Assembly: GCF_029962835.1 (NCBI RefSeq)
Contig: NC_080577.1
Location: 22,922,501 to 22,986,500, forward strand
Source of the DNA: Magnolia sinica
Lineage: Eukaryota; Streptophyta; Magnoliopsida; Magnoliales; Magnoliaceae
DNA length: 64,000 bases
Direction: 5' to 3'
The notes under the pieces were generated by a model. That model searched no databases and was not told the origin of the DNA. It saw nothing but the letters and a program-made list of their open reading frames with translations. Of the stretch, positions 13,501 to 26,422 are shown one piece after another; position 1 is the first letter of the stretch, and each line of letters starts with the position of its first letter. The translations under genes and the position numbers were made by a program.

Positions 13501-14530
13501 GTCTTTATCCTCTGTGTTTGTTTCCCACTCTTTCTAGGAGGCTCTTAACAGTGATGGGTAGAAGTGAACTATAGAAGAAGAGATGGCTGCACTTCAGCGA
13601 AATCAAACGTGGACTTTAGCTGAGATAGCTATATGAAAACCTGCCATAGGGTGCAGATGGGTATATACCATCAAGTACAATCCCAATGGCTCAGTGGATT
13701 GTTTAAAGGCTTGACTGGTTGCGATGGGGTACAATTAGACTTTAGGGGTTGACTACTATTAGACATTTTCTCTTGTGGTCAAGCTTTATTTTGTACGTGT
13801 GGTGATCTCTATTACTGCAAATTTAGATCGACCTCTGTACCAATTTGATGTGAAGAACACTTTTCTTTACGTGGATATGCTTGAAGAGGTGTATATGGAG
13901 CAACTGCCCGACTTTGTTGCTCAGGGGGAGTCAGATAAAGAAACCAATTTATGGTTTAAAATAATCTACTCATGATTGGTTTGACAAATTTAGTAAGGTA
14001 GTGCTTCAATTTGGAATGAAACATAGTCAGGCAGGTCATTTGGTTTTTGTTCGATAGGGCTAGACAAGCATCATTGCGTTAGTTGTAGTTGTGGATGATA
14101 TCATTGTTACTAGCAGTGATAGTACATGTATTTCTGAGTTAAAGTTCTTGCAATAATACTTCTGCACAAAAGATTTAGGTGACCTTTGATACTTTCTAGG
14201 TATTGAGGTAGCAAGGTAGAAGGTGGGAATTAAGTTATCGCGGTGGAAGTATGTGATGGATTTGCTAGAAGAGATAGGTTTGTTGGGGACTTAGCTAGTT
14301 GAAACTCGCATCGATGCTAATTTAAAATTGAGCATAGATGAAGATGAATTATTTGATGATCTAGGGAGATTATTAGATAGTTGGCAAATTGATTTATTTA
14401 ACGATTTCACGACCAGACATCTCTTCTCTAGTTAGTGTAGTTAGTCAGTTTATGCAGACCATGCTTTGCATGCTTAGATATTTAAAGGGAACTCTTGGTC
14501 ATTGAAATTCTTTATAAGAGAAATGTTCAC

Positions 14531-15939
14531 ACCCCAAGTGCAGGGTTGTGATGTAGTAATAAACTCGGTAAGACCGAGGTCGAATCCACAGGGACTGAAA
14601 CCTGTACGTTATCTGAAAATAACCAGATCTAGAACTAGGCTAAGATGAAATCTAAACCAATTGTGATTTGAGGAATAATGGTGAAATATTAATCTAAACT
14701 TAAAGAATTCAGAGAAAGGGAACTAGGGATTCAGAGGATCCACTTGTAGAGATCAGGGAGATCTTATGCCTGCTTCATGGATATTATACTGAACTTACTT
14801 GATATAGTTTTCAAGAGATGAAAGGTATAAGAATTAGGTATGATTCCATCACAAATCCATGCCTAAGAGACAAGGTAAACAACAGAACTTAGACCAATCC
14901 ATAACCAACTAAAAGATGTATGAGTGTTAGGAAGGATTCCATCATCCAACCATGTCTATGAGACGATGGCGAACAACAGGGTTTCCGAACATCAAAATAA
15001 AAGGAAAGGAATTATTCAAGCCATCACAGATCTACTGTAATTTAAATCCCAACAAACCATTAATGACTAAAAGAATTTCTTAAATCAAAACAGAGTCAAT
15101 CAGTTCAGTTTAAATCAAACCTGTAGAAGCTCCCATCACGCCACAAGCTTCACCTCTTAGCCCTAGCTAAGAGATTTAGCCTAACATAATCATAGGAAGA
15201 AGAAGAAAAATAAAGAAAAAATACATAAAAATTCCAAACACTTCTCTCTCCGCCTCTCTTTCTCTATCTGACGTCCCCTGTTCAAGCACACCCTCTTCTC
15301 CACGTTTGGAACTCTTTTTGTAGCTTTTGGAGTGGTGGAACTTTTACAGGTTTGATTTAAACTGAACTGATTGACTCTGTTTTGATTTAAGAAATTCTTT
15401 TAGTCATTAATGGTTTGTTGTGATTTAAATTACAGTAGATCTGTGATGGCTTGAATAATTCCTTTTCTTTTATTTTGATGTTCGGAAACCTTGTTGTTCG
15501 CCATCGTCTCATAGACATGGTTGGATGATGGAATCCTTCCTAACACTCATACATCTTTTAGTTGGTTATGGATTGGTCTAAGTTTTGTTGTTTACCTTGT
15601 CTCTTAGGCATGGATTTGTGATGAAATCATACCTAATTCTTATACCTTTCATCTCTTGAAAACTATATCAAGTAAGTTCAGTATAATATCCATGAAGCAG
15701 GCATAAGATCTCCCTGATCTCTACAAGTGGATCCTCTGAATCCCTAGTTCCCTTTCTCCGAATTCTTTAAGTTTAGATTAATATTTCACCATTATTCCTC
15801 AAATCACAATTGGTTTAGATTTCATCTTAGCCTAGTTCTAGATCTGGTTATTTTTAGAGAACGTACAGGTTTCAGTCCCTGTGGATTCGACATCGGTCTT
15901 ACCGAGTTTATTACTACATCACAACCCTGCACTTGGGGT
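14531..15939. repeat. Inverted repeat in the gypsy-type fossil
   Basis: Two arms of about 595 bp (14531-15125 and 15345-15939) are near-perfect reverse complements around a 219 bp spacer. The outer ends read ACCCCAAGTGCAGGGTTGTG on each strand. The right arm abuts the protease region and the left arm reaches almost to the element's TG end. The arms do not resemble the LTR at the other end. Confidence 0.85.
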
Positions 15940-18900
15940 AACTCTTCAAATTGTGGCCTCCACTGGTTAATTTCAAGTACCGGTACCGCATCAACCATGG
16001 CACACGTCTCCCTAATTATGTCATCATCAAACTCATGGGAGTGGGCCAGGCACGTCTCTAGAGGATCAGAGGATAAGGTAAGGGGTGTCCTGTCATCCAC
16101 GAAAGTATCGATCATGTTAATATCGTAGATATCGTCATCTTCCTCTATCCGTCTGGCCGTGTTGAAAAAGATATTCATTTCTAATGTCATATTCCCGAAA
16201 GACATACTCATGACACCATTCCTGCAATTGATAATTGCGTTTGAAGTGGCAAGGAATGGGCGACCAAGAATGACGGGAATCTGAGTGCTTGTGTTACCGA
16301 TGGGTTCGTTATCCAGGATGATGAAATCAACTGGGTAGTAAAATCGATCAACCTGGACCAACACATCCTCAATTATCCCTCTTGGTATATGAACAGAGCC
16401 ATCAGTAAGTTGTAGTGTGGTTAAGGTGGGTTTTAATTCACCTAAGCGCAGCTGTTTATATACCGAGTAGGGGATAAGATTAACGCTCGCTCCTAAGTCA
16501 AGAAATGCGTGATCAATTCGATGGTCCCCAATTACACATGATATGGTTGGGCTACCGGGGTCTTTGAATTTTTGCGGCATATCTTGCTTTAGGATGGCAC
16601 TCACTTTCTCAGTCAGGAAGATTTTCTTTTGAATATTTTGCCGTCTTTTGGTTGTACATAAGTCTTTCAGGAATTTGGCATATGAAGGTATTTGTTTCAC
16701 GGCATCAAGTAGTGGAATGTTGACCTTCACTTGTTTCAACACCTCTAGAATATCTTGAGAGTTAGAGAGCGATTTTGGTGCAACCAACCGTTGGGGAAAT
16801 GGAGCAACCGGCTTTCCTTGAGGTTCCGGTTCTAACTCTGGTGGGGCATGGCTAGATCCATCTTCTTTATCCACTTCCGGGTCCTTAGGCTTTTCAGCCC
16901 TAACCGGAATGGTTTTGTCAATGATCTTTCCACTCCTAAGAGTGGTGATGGATTTAGCTTGCTCCATCTGATTTGAAGAGCTTGGGTCGCTAACTTCATA
17001 TTGTGGTTTAGGATTGGGAAGAGGTTGAGCTGGGAAGCTCCCCTTGTTCCCAATCGTATTTTCAGCCTTAAGTCATTGTATTGCTTTTGTTAGGTCTTGG
17101 AAGGCCTGTAGCATACCCTGATTGAAAAGCTCTTGCTTTTGAAAATGTTTCAGAACCGAATCCTCTTGAGGTTTCTCTTGAGTTGGATTTTGATTTAGGT
17201 AACCTTGAGGTGTAGCGGTTTGTCCATTCCTCCAACCGAAGTTTGGATGATTTCTCCAGCCAGGATTGTATGTGTTAGAGGTGGGCCCATTGAAAGGTCT
17301 TTGGTAATTGCTTACAGCATTGGATTACTCATTTAATACCTCTTGAAAGGCAGAGATAGTTGGACAGTTTTCAGTAGTATGAATGTTGCAACCACAGATG
17401 CTACAAACAATTTCCTTAGCCTTATCCTTCTTAAATTCCATGGCCTCGAGTTTCCTAGTGAGATTAGCTACCTTAGCATTAATATTATCGTCTTCTCTCA
17501 GGAGATACATTCCACCCCTTTCCTTGGAATGAGTCGGCCTAGACATATTACTAGGTCTAGGGGAGATGTCCCATGATTGGGTGTTCTCAGCAAGTTTATC
17601 AAAGTAATCCCACACTTCATCGACTCCTTTATTCATAAACTCCCCATTACACATCGTCTCGACTAATTAGCGCATGGGAGATGTCAGTCCATCATAGAAA
17701 AAGTTCGTGATGCGCCACATTTCAAAACCATGTTGTGGGCATGTACTGACAAGATCCTTGAACCGCTCCCAACATTGGAAGAATGTTTCATCTTCCCTTT
17801 GGGCGAAGTTCATGATCGACTTTCTCAGGGTGTTCGTCTTATGGTATGGGAAAAACTTCTTAATGAACTCCCTTGTCATGTCATTCTATCTGCCAATTGA
17901 TCGAGGACGTAGTGAATGTAACCACGTCTTGGCTTTCTCTTTCAAAGAAAAGGGAAAGAGTTTCAATCTGACCGTGTCATCAGACACGTTAGGAAAGTAT
18001 AAGGTAGCTATGATCTCGTCAAATTCTTTTAAATGTAAGTAAGGATTCTCTGACTCAAGCCCATGAAATTTAGGGAGGAGTTGGATCACCCCTGGCTTGA
18101 TATCCATGCGTCCTGCATTCTCAGGAAAAACCATGCATGAGGGCGTACTCACCCCCGCCGGTTGTAAGTAATCTCGTAAGGTACGAGGCGGGGGTGCTTG
18201 ATGCACCTCATTCTCATCCTGGAGATCTTCTTCCCTAGGTTGGGGTAGAAGAGGTTGATTTCCAGCCATATCCTCAATTAACTCAGGGGATTTCGAGCGG
18301 TGTCTAGTCCTACGATGGACAGTTAACCCCTCAACTAATCCTCCTTCAGTCAAGAGACGTCGAGTGTTGTCACGAGCCCACTTGGGCATGAAACACTCGC
18401 AGCCCTCAATCAAATTCTAAACCTAATCCTAAGAAGGGAAATAAAAATCTAAAAAGAGAAAGAGGGTTGGAAGGAAGTTACCAAATTGGAGTCCCTAAAT
18501 TGAAACCTGCAAAATAGAACAAAACAAGTTAGTTTATAAGAATAACAAGCCTATAAAATTCCAAAGAAGAGAAATATAGAAATAAAAAGAAACAAGGAAG
18601 AATTCCTAAATTAGAAAGTAGAAATTTAGAAAGAGCGTACCGAATTAGAAATTTCTAATAAGCCTACAAAACAAGAAAGTTAGTTTCTAAACAGAAAGTC
18701 TTCAAATAGAAAATTTCTAAAAGAAAAATAGGAAACAAAATTAGATTCTAAAAGAGTTAGAATTAGAAACTTACTAAAAAGGAATCCTAATCTAGAAATA
18801 GTAAGGAAGAGAGAAATTACCAATTTAGAAACCTATCTCAGAATCCTACAAAATAAGAAAGTTGGGTTAGTTTCTAAAAAAAAGGGAAACTATCTAAAAA

Positions 18901-19068
18901 TAGAAAGTTATTTAAATAGAAAATTTCTAAAAATTAAAGAAAAACCTGAAATTAGAAAATTCTAAAATAAATCTTAAAAATCAGAAAAGTCCTAATCTTA
19001 AACTAATCCTAAAACCAGTTAACTTCAGGAAACGTAGCCGTCAATCCCCGGCAACAGTGCCAAAAACT

Positions 19069-19575
19069 TGTTCACAATTTTTGCTCAAGGCCAAGAAAAT
19101 GCTGATTAGGAAACCTAATCTCCCACCCCCAAACTGATGAAGTGCCTCGATCGTCTAACCTCAAGCCACCGAAGCTTGACCTGTCAGTTGGGGCACTTCC
19201 ATAGTGATCCGAGGGCTGAAATTTGATATGTACGGTTAATTTATGGCCCTCAGGCCATGTATGAAGTTTTGAGCCAATCAGATGGCGAGAACTATGTGGT
19301 CTTGCATTTTTCACCAATTTCGGGCCTCTTTAACGTGAATGACTTGATTTCCTCAGATCCCTGGCATGTAAATTCTTCAGTCTTGGTTCTTTGGAGTGCG
19401 TCCCTTGCTTTGGTAACTTCAGAGTGTCAAATCCACACTTCTAGCACCCCTTTTCAGTCCATGCTGGTAAATACACTCTGCATCACAAACACGATTAAAT
19501 CGGGCCATTAAACGGTATCATGCTTGTAAATCCATGCAATAACTGGGTCTGATATGCAATATTTGACCCTCAACA
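19069..19575 (-). mobile_element. 5' LTR of the gypsy-type fossil
   Basis: About 507 bp between the CA-terminated right edge (19575) and the TG beside the primer-binding site (19069), read on the - strand. It shares only the terminal TGTTCACA with the left end of the element. Confidence 0.75.
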
Positions 19576-20079
19576 AGAAATGGACATCTTAGAGTAGAAG
19601 GGTTTTCTGATGCATATTGGGCTGGCTCTCTTTTTAAGAGGAGATTGACCACATGTTATTTTATGTCTGTAGGAGGAAATCTAGTTACATGGAAAAGAAA
19701 GAAGCAAAATGTTGTCGCTTGGTCTAGCGCAAAAGCAGAGTATAGGGCTATGACCTATGCAACATGTGAACTTATTTGACCAAAGACATTAATGTGTGAG
19801 CACGAGTTTTTGGTGGATGCTCCTATTAGATTGTGTTGTGCTAATCATGCATCATCTCACACCGCCAACAATCAAGCCTATTACAAAAAGAACCAAAGAA
19901 ATTGAGTCAACTGTCACTTCATTAAGGAGAAGGCCGCTAACAAGGAAATATGCACACCGCTTGTTAAGTCCCAAGATCAAGTGGCCGACATGTTTACGAA
20001 GGCTTTAAGTTGGGCTCCTTTGGACGTATTCTTTGTCAAGCCGGGTATTCATGATATTATGCTCCAGCTTGAGGGGGAG

Positions 20080-20379
20080 TGTTGATGCATCATGAGTCAT
20101 GACCACACGTGTGGGCCAACCTGGTCACACGTGCGGTCCTTACATGTTTGTGTTTATGTTGGGCCTATGTCATATGTTTGGGCTATAGTCTTTAGGCCCA
20201 GAAGTCATTGTTATTTTATCTTTTAGTCAAATGTGTATAATTGTAATTTTCTTATATTAAGTAATTGCCCTAATTATAATAAAAAAGATGTGGGGACGTG
20301 TGGAGCATTCTAAGCTCTCTCATCTTCTATTCCTTTTCCTCTCGCTTTTCTTCTTCTTGTTTCTCCGTCATTTACTACA
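20080..20379 (+). mobile_element. 3' LTR of copia fossil A
   Basis: 300 bp, starting TGTTGATGCATC right after the purine tract and ending TTTACTACA. The partner in unit B is at 34484-34782. Confidence 0.85.
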
Positions 20380-21373
20380 GTTTGTAAATTTTAATAGAGA
20401 CCAAAAGATGTTTACCAATTGGTATATACATCCAAAAGTTACTCTAGTTGCACTTGTGGGTCCATAGCCCAACCACTTCAGCACATAATCTATTTGGATT
20501 TTTGGGCCCCAGAGTCCAATCTGATGTCTTTCTGGGCTGAAAAAGACAGTTGTATAATGTGGGGTCCACTTTGGACCTCCTGTGGAACACACCTTTGATG
20601 TGCTGCCTGGTCTGCCTGGATGCGTCTGCAACTGTCCTAGTCGGAGACATTCTATGCATTTGATTCTTGCTTCATTTCCCGCATTTGTTCATCATTATAA
20701 GAGTAGAAGATATAAACTGCAACTACAATTCACTCATTTCTGATCCATATGAGATGATTGTCATTTTTAAAAGATGGATTCCTGTGCACAGGCAGCATGA
20801 TGGCTCAATAAGAAAAATCTAAAATGCTTTCTCACTTTTTTAGCATTTTTGAGTATCTACATCTTTCCAACCATGTATTTATCATATATGTTCTCCATTA
20901 CACTTTTTTACCCCTTGGGGATCTGATCGTCATCAATCTGACAAACTTGCCAATTTGGATGGGGATGCATATCACACCATTTTGGTGCCCTTTTTGGTTT
21001 TTACTGTATCTATCCAAAGTCTATGTTCGCGGTTCTGCCTCTGTTTCATGGAGAATGCAGTCCTGTATTTGGATAAGAAGGACCAAACTAAAAAGAACTA
21101 TTCATGCAAGTGAAAATCTACTTGTCACCACTCAATTAATCTACATCAGCTCATTGATGCGCATGTGATAACCATCTATGAATTTGCTTATTTTTTTATT
21201 TTCTGGACATTGGTGATTGAGAATCTCGAGAAAATATACATGTTATTTGCTATAGTTCTCACACATTCTTTGCATATCAATGTTAAATGAAAGTTATCTG
21301 TACTTCCATTAGACATTTGTCTTTTAATGTAAACAAGTTATATCCTCTCTCTAACCCCCCCTCTCTCTATCAG

Positions 21374-24300
21374 GACTCATCTGGTAACAGTTTACTGCTT
21401 GAAGATGTGCTCTCCGATGCAGAGCTTGATGCTCAATTAGACTCCTTGAGAGAAAAGCTTGTTGTGGTAAGCACCCTGTAGCTTATCTTGCATTGCATCC
21501 TCTGCAATTGGTCTTTTTTCGAAGGTGGTTGTCTTTGAGATGCTTGCTGGCTGCCTTAGGTTGGAAGGGAATCTGCTGAGCTGCACAGAGAGCTTCATGC
21601 ATTGCAAAAGCAGTCTATCTTAAGCAGCAGTTGTGCCAGGTCTGTCGCTGAGGCACTAGAACCATTCAAGCAGAACTCCACGCATGACATGTTCAAGGGT
21701 ATGTCTGTTAACCATTAATTATTCTTTTATTAACACAATATCTGTTTGTCCAAGACCAGCTCATTAGTCTATTGCTGTTAATTATAATTACTTGATTAAA
21801 ATTTCCATGATCTTTTGACAACATTTTCAGATGTTATTAAAACAATGAAAAGTGCCTCATGTTCATGATAACCTTTCATGTAAGATGTATTAGTAATTTA
21901 ATATAGGTATCGTATGAGGCTCACTAGGGCCACATGTGTAGAGCCTGTCTATCCACATGTATCAATATGGCACTCGTGTGCAAGATCTTAGTTTTCCTTC
22001 AGGTGGGGCACATTGATTAGATCTTCTGTTTCAAAGTTCAGTCTGTTTCATTCCTCAGGTCGGTCATCTAACTTTTTGCACAGTGGCTAAGGAGTGGAAT
22101 GTTCTAGTTTTGAGGCAGATCTAATCAGTGTGGCCCACAGGGTGGAAAGTTTGGATCTCCTTCACCTGTGCAATATCGACACTTATGCTTGCATGTTGGA
22201 TGGGCAGGACTCGAAAGACATGTGGCCTTACAAATCACAGTGTTGCATTATGTATGTTGTAAACCCTGGAAATTGGGAATGATTTTGCTTTTCAATGGAA
22301 CCAATCTACATTCACTTGGGGTGGCTTGAGAAATGAGGAGTAGTGGGGCTTCCGTTTCCCCTCTTCTTTCTTCTACTGCAAATCAGGAAACTTCTAACAC
22401 ACAACCTTCAGCCATGAATGAAACATGTCTTTTCTCAAATGTTGGTATGCAGTGGTGGGTCGGGTAGTAATTAAATCCCATGAATTCCGGTCTGCATCTC
22501 CTTGCCATGAACCTGAAATTATTTATGTATTAATCCTTCTAGTTACCTGAAGGAGATGTGGGATAGTTTCTGATGCTATAACCATATCTATATTCCCCCC
22601 AAATGCCACTTTCTGGAGCTGAGTAATACAAACTACCATTTGGTCGGATCCCACTGAATGGGATAACTTGGGCTTTAAATTCTTTTCCATGGACGGCATT
22701 CTGAAATTCTTATGACATCCATTTGTAATTGTCCTTAGGTATGTATGACTAATTATTTCCACGAGAAATTTAACCTTCATACTCGAGTTCTTGGAGCCAT
22801 GAGAAATACAAGCAGGAATCTTAGATAGCCCGCACTGAAGTACCTCTCATAGTATGTTCTAATGTACCATCCCTTGTGCTAACCCACCTCAGTACTTTAC
22901 TAGGGCACTTTCCTAGGTTAGGTCTCAACAACCACCTCCATAAGAGAACATTTTGCAATGGAATTCTCTTATTATGTACGAGGTTTCACATGCTCGGGCC
23001 AAAATCTGCACAGTACCATTCATGTTATGTGCAAATTTTGCCCATATTTCAATGATCTAAATGTTGATATTATGGGCCCCACTGTTGATGGCCGATGCAC
23101 CAAAAATCTCCCAGATGGAAAGATCCTAATCCTTCAATAGGTGGCTGAAAATGGACTGTTAAGAAAAAGAATGCTGCAATGCATATTGAATGCAGAAAAG
23201 TTGAAATTTTCTGTGGGCAAGACCTTCAAAGCTGGGGGATTTTTGCGCACGGGTTATTCATGGCAAGGTCCATAGTATCAATGGTTTGGATCACTGAATC
23301 ATGTGCCGTACTTGTACAAATTTTGAACCTGGACAGTACTGTGCAAACTTCTGTCCTGAGAATGGTAGAATACCTCAATATGTATTCAAGTATGAATTGG
23401 AGAAATTAGGCTGAATGTGTTATATGAACAAAGGTTTGCATTTCAAAGATGAGGAGATGTTGCAATGGATGTTTGAAATACTAGGGAGGAGAGATTAAGA
23501 AGGATATCCTTCAAAGCAATATGAGACTAATTCCAATTGGAGACAATTATATAGTGGATTGAGGTGCTTTTGCCATGTGGTTATAAAATCGGTGATGGCG
23601 TTTGCAACGATGGGAACTTTGATTAAGGCTGAAGGGCCTGAAAGGACTTTGGGTGGAGATTTAAGGGATATTGCATTTTTCACTTATCAAAGATAGGCCT
23701 TAGGAATTTTGGTGAAACAATATCCATCAAATAGCTGGGATGAGGTGATTATGACAACGGCGATGTATTCAAGGGGCTTTACTTTGTTAATGTAATTCCC
23801 AGGGCACGACATGCAAAAGACCACCTTAAGACAAAGAGGCCCTTTGAAACTATATCGACTTTGTCTATAAGTTTCACGAGGAGCTGCATGACCCTTGGCC
23901 TGAGGGTAACCATAGTATTATACTCTTGTTTTTGTTCTTACAACTATGGCCAATGATTCAGTGATCAAGATCATTAGTCACTTGGGAGCCACCATGGGTG
24001 GACCATGCCCCAAGAATCTTGCAGATTGGAAAATTCTAGCCACCAAACTTGAACCTTCTTGTAGGATGTTGCTGCATTTCTCTTTTTAACCATCTATTTG
24101 CAAGTCATGAATTTAAAGGTTAGAGATTTTCGAAGCATGGTCCATACGCAATGGGACCCAATAGACAATCAGTCTTGACCACTGTATCATGGACCAGTTG
24201 TACCAATTGAATACCCTCTATACCGTGCATATCCTTGGGTTGAGAATCCCCGCAATTTCTGTAAATTCATTACCACACTTGTGGGAAGCAAATGCATGCA

Positions 24301-25376
24301 ATGAAAACAATGGTTTCAGCTATTTCCTTAGGTTTAATGTAAACCTAAATGAATGAGGAAGGACATCTAACAGATATGAGGTTGCTCTCTTCTCCATAAA
24401 CTCATACATCAACCAATTATGGTGGCTTCTTCAGTGAATGATTCAGGTCATATAGCACACATTATTTATGTGTCTAGGAAATGGTCGCCACTGAGGCTCC
24501 TTGGGGTTGTTTTACAATTTTGCCGAAGTTGTTTTCCTGAAGGGGTGCACTCCAGTTGTACCATTACTACTGCAGACTTACAATGCTACCTGGCAGATGT
24601 GGTGCCCAAGTGATGCGTTCGCTCGATCCAATGTCTATCAAATGCGTCACCTTAGAAAATCCCATAGGATCCAAAACTAAGCCCAATACAAAAAATTAAG
24701 GTGGGCCACTGAAAAAAGGGAACGAGCTGGGAGGAAACACTGCCCTTTGAATTTCACAGGGACTTATCTGAGTCTCAAAACAGCCTGAATTTTGGCCTTA
24801 TCCTTCGTGTGGACTGGATGAAAGCTCTGAACAACCTTGATTATATATATAACATTTTGGATCCCCATGCTAATCAACGAGCTCTCAATATGTTCTCGGT
24901 TCTGTGGCCCATTTAATTTTTGGTCGGGTGAGTTTTGGGCTCTGGGATTTTCTGTGGTGACCAGTGTTGTCATATGCAATCGCATAAGCCCTTATACACC
25001 CTAATATGATCACACATGCCATTTTGGACCAACGGACCGCATATGCTATGGTGGCATATGTGGTTATCATACTGTTGGGGCTTTCGTGGTCGCATGGAGA
25101 AGTATACGACTGTATAAGCCATAATTATGCGGTTATGCCATCTTGTACATAGTATGCAATGGCATAAACTCCTAACGGTTAGTTTTTTTACTGTTGAGAC
25201 TTATTTTTTACTTCATTTTCTCTCACTTTTTGCCTCTTTATTTATTTATTTATTTTTTACACACCCACCCACTCACACCACATGGGCACTCCCTGGTGTG
25301 TGTTGAAATAGAGCCTGTCTACTACTGAGCCATGGAGCCGGACACTTTTTGCCTATAGATAGGCATTCCCACCCCC

Positions 25377-25430
<54 letters not shown>

Positions 25431-26422
25431 TACGCTCATTCTCTCTTAAAATGACATCAATAAAATTTATACATTGTATTTTCACATTTTTTAATATATG
25501 TATTCATTTTAGTTAGTTGTCTTATTATAGTCTAATAAAGCTATATAAAAAAAATCTTATACTTGTAGTCTTTTTTCGTAATTTTTCGCATGTGCGTGTA
25601 TTAATTTTTCCTTGAATTTTCTGTGATGTGCCATCACATAAGTGCACAACCCCCTTGAATCACCACTGGATCGCTCATGCCATTTGACAACATTGGAAGT
25701 GACGCATCCTATGGACAATTTGGATTCCATGAAGACATCACTAGGTCCCACATCTGCCTGGTAGATGGTTTCTGTACCACCGGAGTGCACCCCTTTCCTA
25801 AAAATGTTGAAATATCCAGCGCATGCTATCACATGCACCAATCATTTGCTAAGTACTCATCATCACGCAGGGTCCATGACCCACTCCAGTCGTGCGCATG
25901 GCCGCATGCCTAATCATTGCCCAATTGTAAATAGAGAGTGGTGGCGAGTCATATAGTGCATTGTTGGGTGTACAAACTGTAGTCTGGATAGCTTTTTCCT
26001 TTCATTTTTGAGAAAAGATTTTGCATGTAAATTCCTAGCATACTGATGCACATTCAACTATCCACGATATTTATTTATTTATTTTTATTTTTTTGAAAAG
26101 AATCTAATCAACTCAAGAAAGTTCACATGACACAGAAATGCTAAGAACTGCATCTGAACTACGCGCAAAAATGGAGATAATGAAGGCCAAGAGAAGGGAA
26201 GAGATGGAGCGCATTAGAATTGAGAGGATTTACAATCCGGACAAGAGTCAATCTATGATGTATAGCAATGGTAATTTCTACATCAAAACCTACTCTTTAC
26301 CATATTGATTTAAAAAAAAATTAAGTGGGGAGATCTATAATTCTCTACCTTGTCCTGTAGGCCTCTCTGCTAGTTTGGAGGATCTTCAGGAATTTGCAGA
26401 TGATATGACAAAAAAGATGTGA
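21374..26422 (+). CDS. MIS12: MIS12-like kinetochore protein, copy A (last four exons)
   Basis: Four exons fit GT-AG rules and join in frame: 21374-21466, 21560-21698, 26136-26270 and 26361-26422, encoding about 142 residues and a stop. The peptide contains LSDAELDAQLDSLREKL, then VGRESAELHRELHALQKQS, MFKEMLRTASELRAKMEIMK and the C-terminus LEDLQEFADDMTKKM. This matches, from memory, the C-terminal coiled-coil part of plant MIS12, a subunit of the MIS12 complex that links centromeric chromatin to the outer kinetochore. The family is about 240 residues, so roughly the first 100 are missing. No upstream exons are visible between the copia LTR and 21374 or further left. They may lie beyond the transposons or be lost. 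Intron 3 of the visible part is about 4.4 kb. The KIN2-like gene A lies tail to tail downstream. Confidence 0.8.
25381..25428. repeat. (CT)n microsatellite, unit A
   Basis: A 48 bp CT run in the large MIS12-like intron. The unit B counterpart at 43739-43777 is shorter. Confidence 0.9.

Larger units (their letters stand above)
14524..19575 (-). mobile_element. Ty3/gypsy-type element fossil nested in copia A
   Basis: This 5,052 bp insertion begins TG and ends CA and is flanked by the 5 bp repeat AGAAA (14519-14523 and 19576-19580). The matching site in unit B (near 33985) is empty. Minus-strand parts are an LTR at 19069-19575, a primer-binding site (TGGCACTGTTGCCGGGG, plus positions 19046-19062), an Athila/Tat-like gag region (about 17.3-18.4 kb) and a retropepsin-like protease (about 15.95-16.97 kb). 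Reverse transcriptase and integrase are absent and the far end is a palindrome rather than a matching LTR. It is defective, and younger than the tandem duplication. Confidence 0.85.
10790..20379 (+). mobile_element. Ty1/copia retrotransposon fossil A (interrupted)
   Basis: A decayed copia-type element in the usual order. It has a gag-like stretch (about 10.8-11.3 kb), a pre-integrase block with YQWHFRLGHPSLNSLKSL (12181-12411), an integrase piece with FVIFMDDCSRMIWLHL (12447-12659), reverse transcriptase pieces (about 13.6-14.5 kb, QFDVKNTFLYVDMLEEVYME) and, after the nested gypsy element, an RNase H piece (19577-19780). A purine tract GAGGGGGAG leads into a 3' LTR at 20080-20379. No 5' LTR was found. 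It is broken in many places and clearly old. Confidence 0.85.

Noticed and set aside
20824-21168. Possible upstream exon of MIS12-like A
   Set aside because: The frame lacks MIS12 N-terminal features, no suitable splice pair was seen, and the unit B copy drifts like intron sequence.
24960-25680. Candidate MITE with CCAGTG ends in the MIS12-like intron
   Set aside because: The ends match for only a few bases and no target duplication was found.
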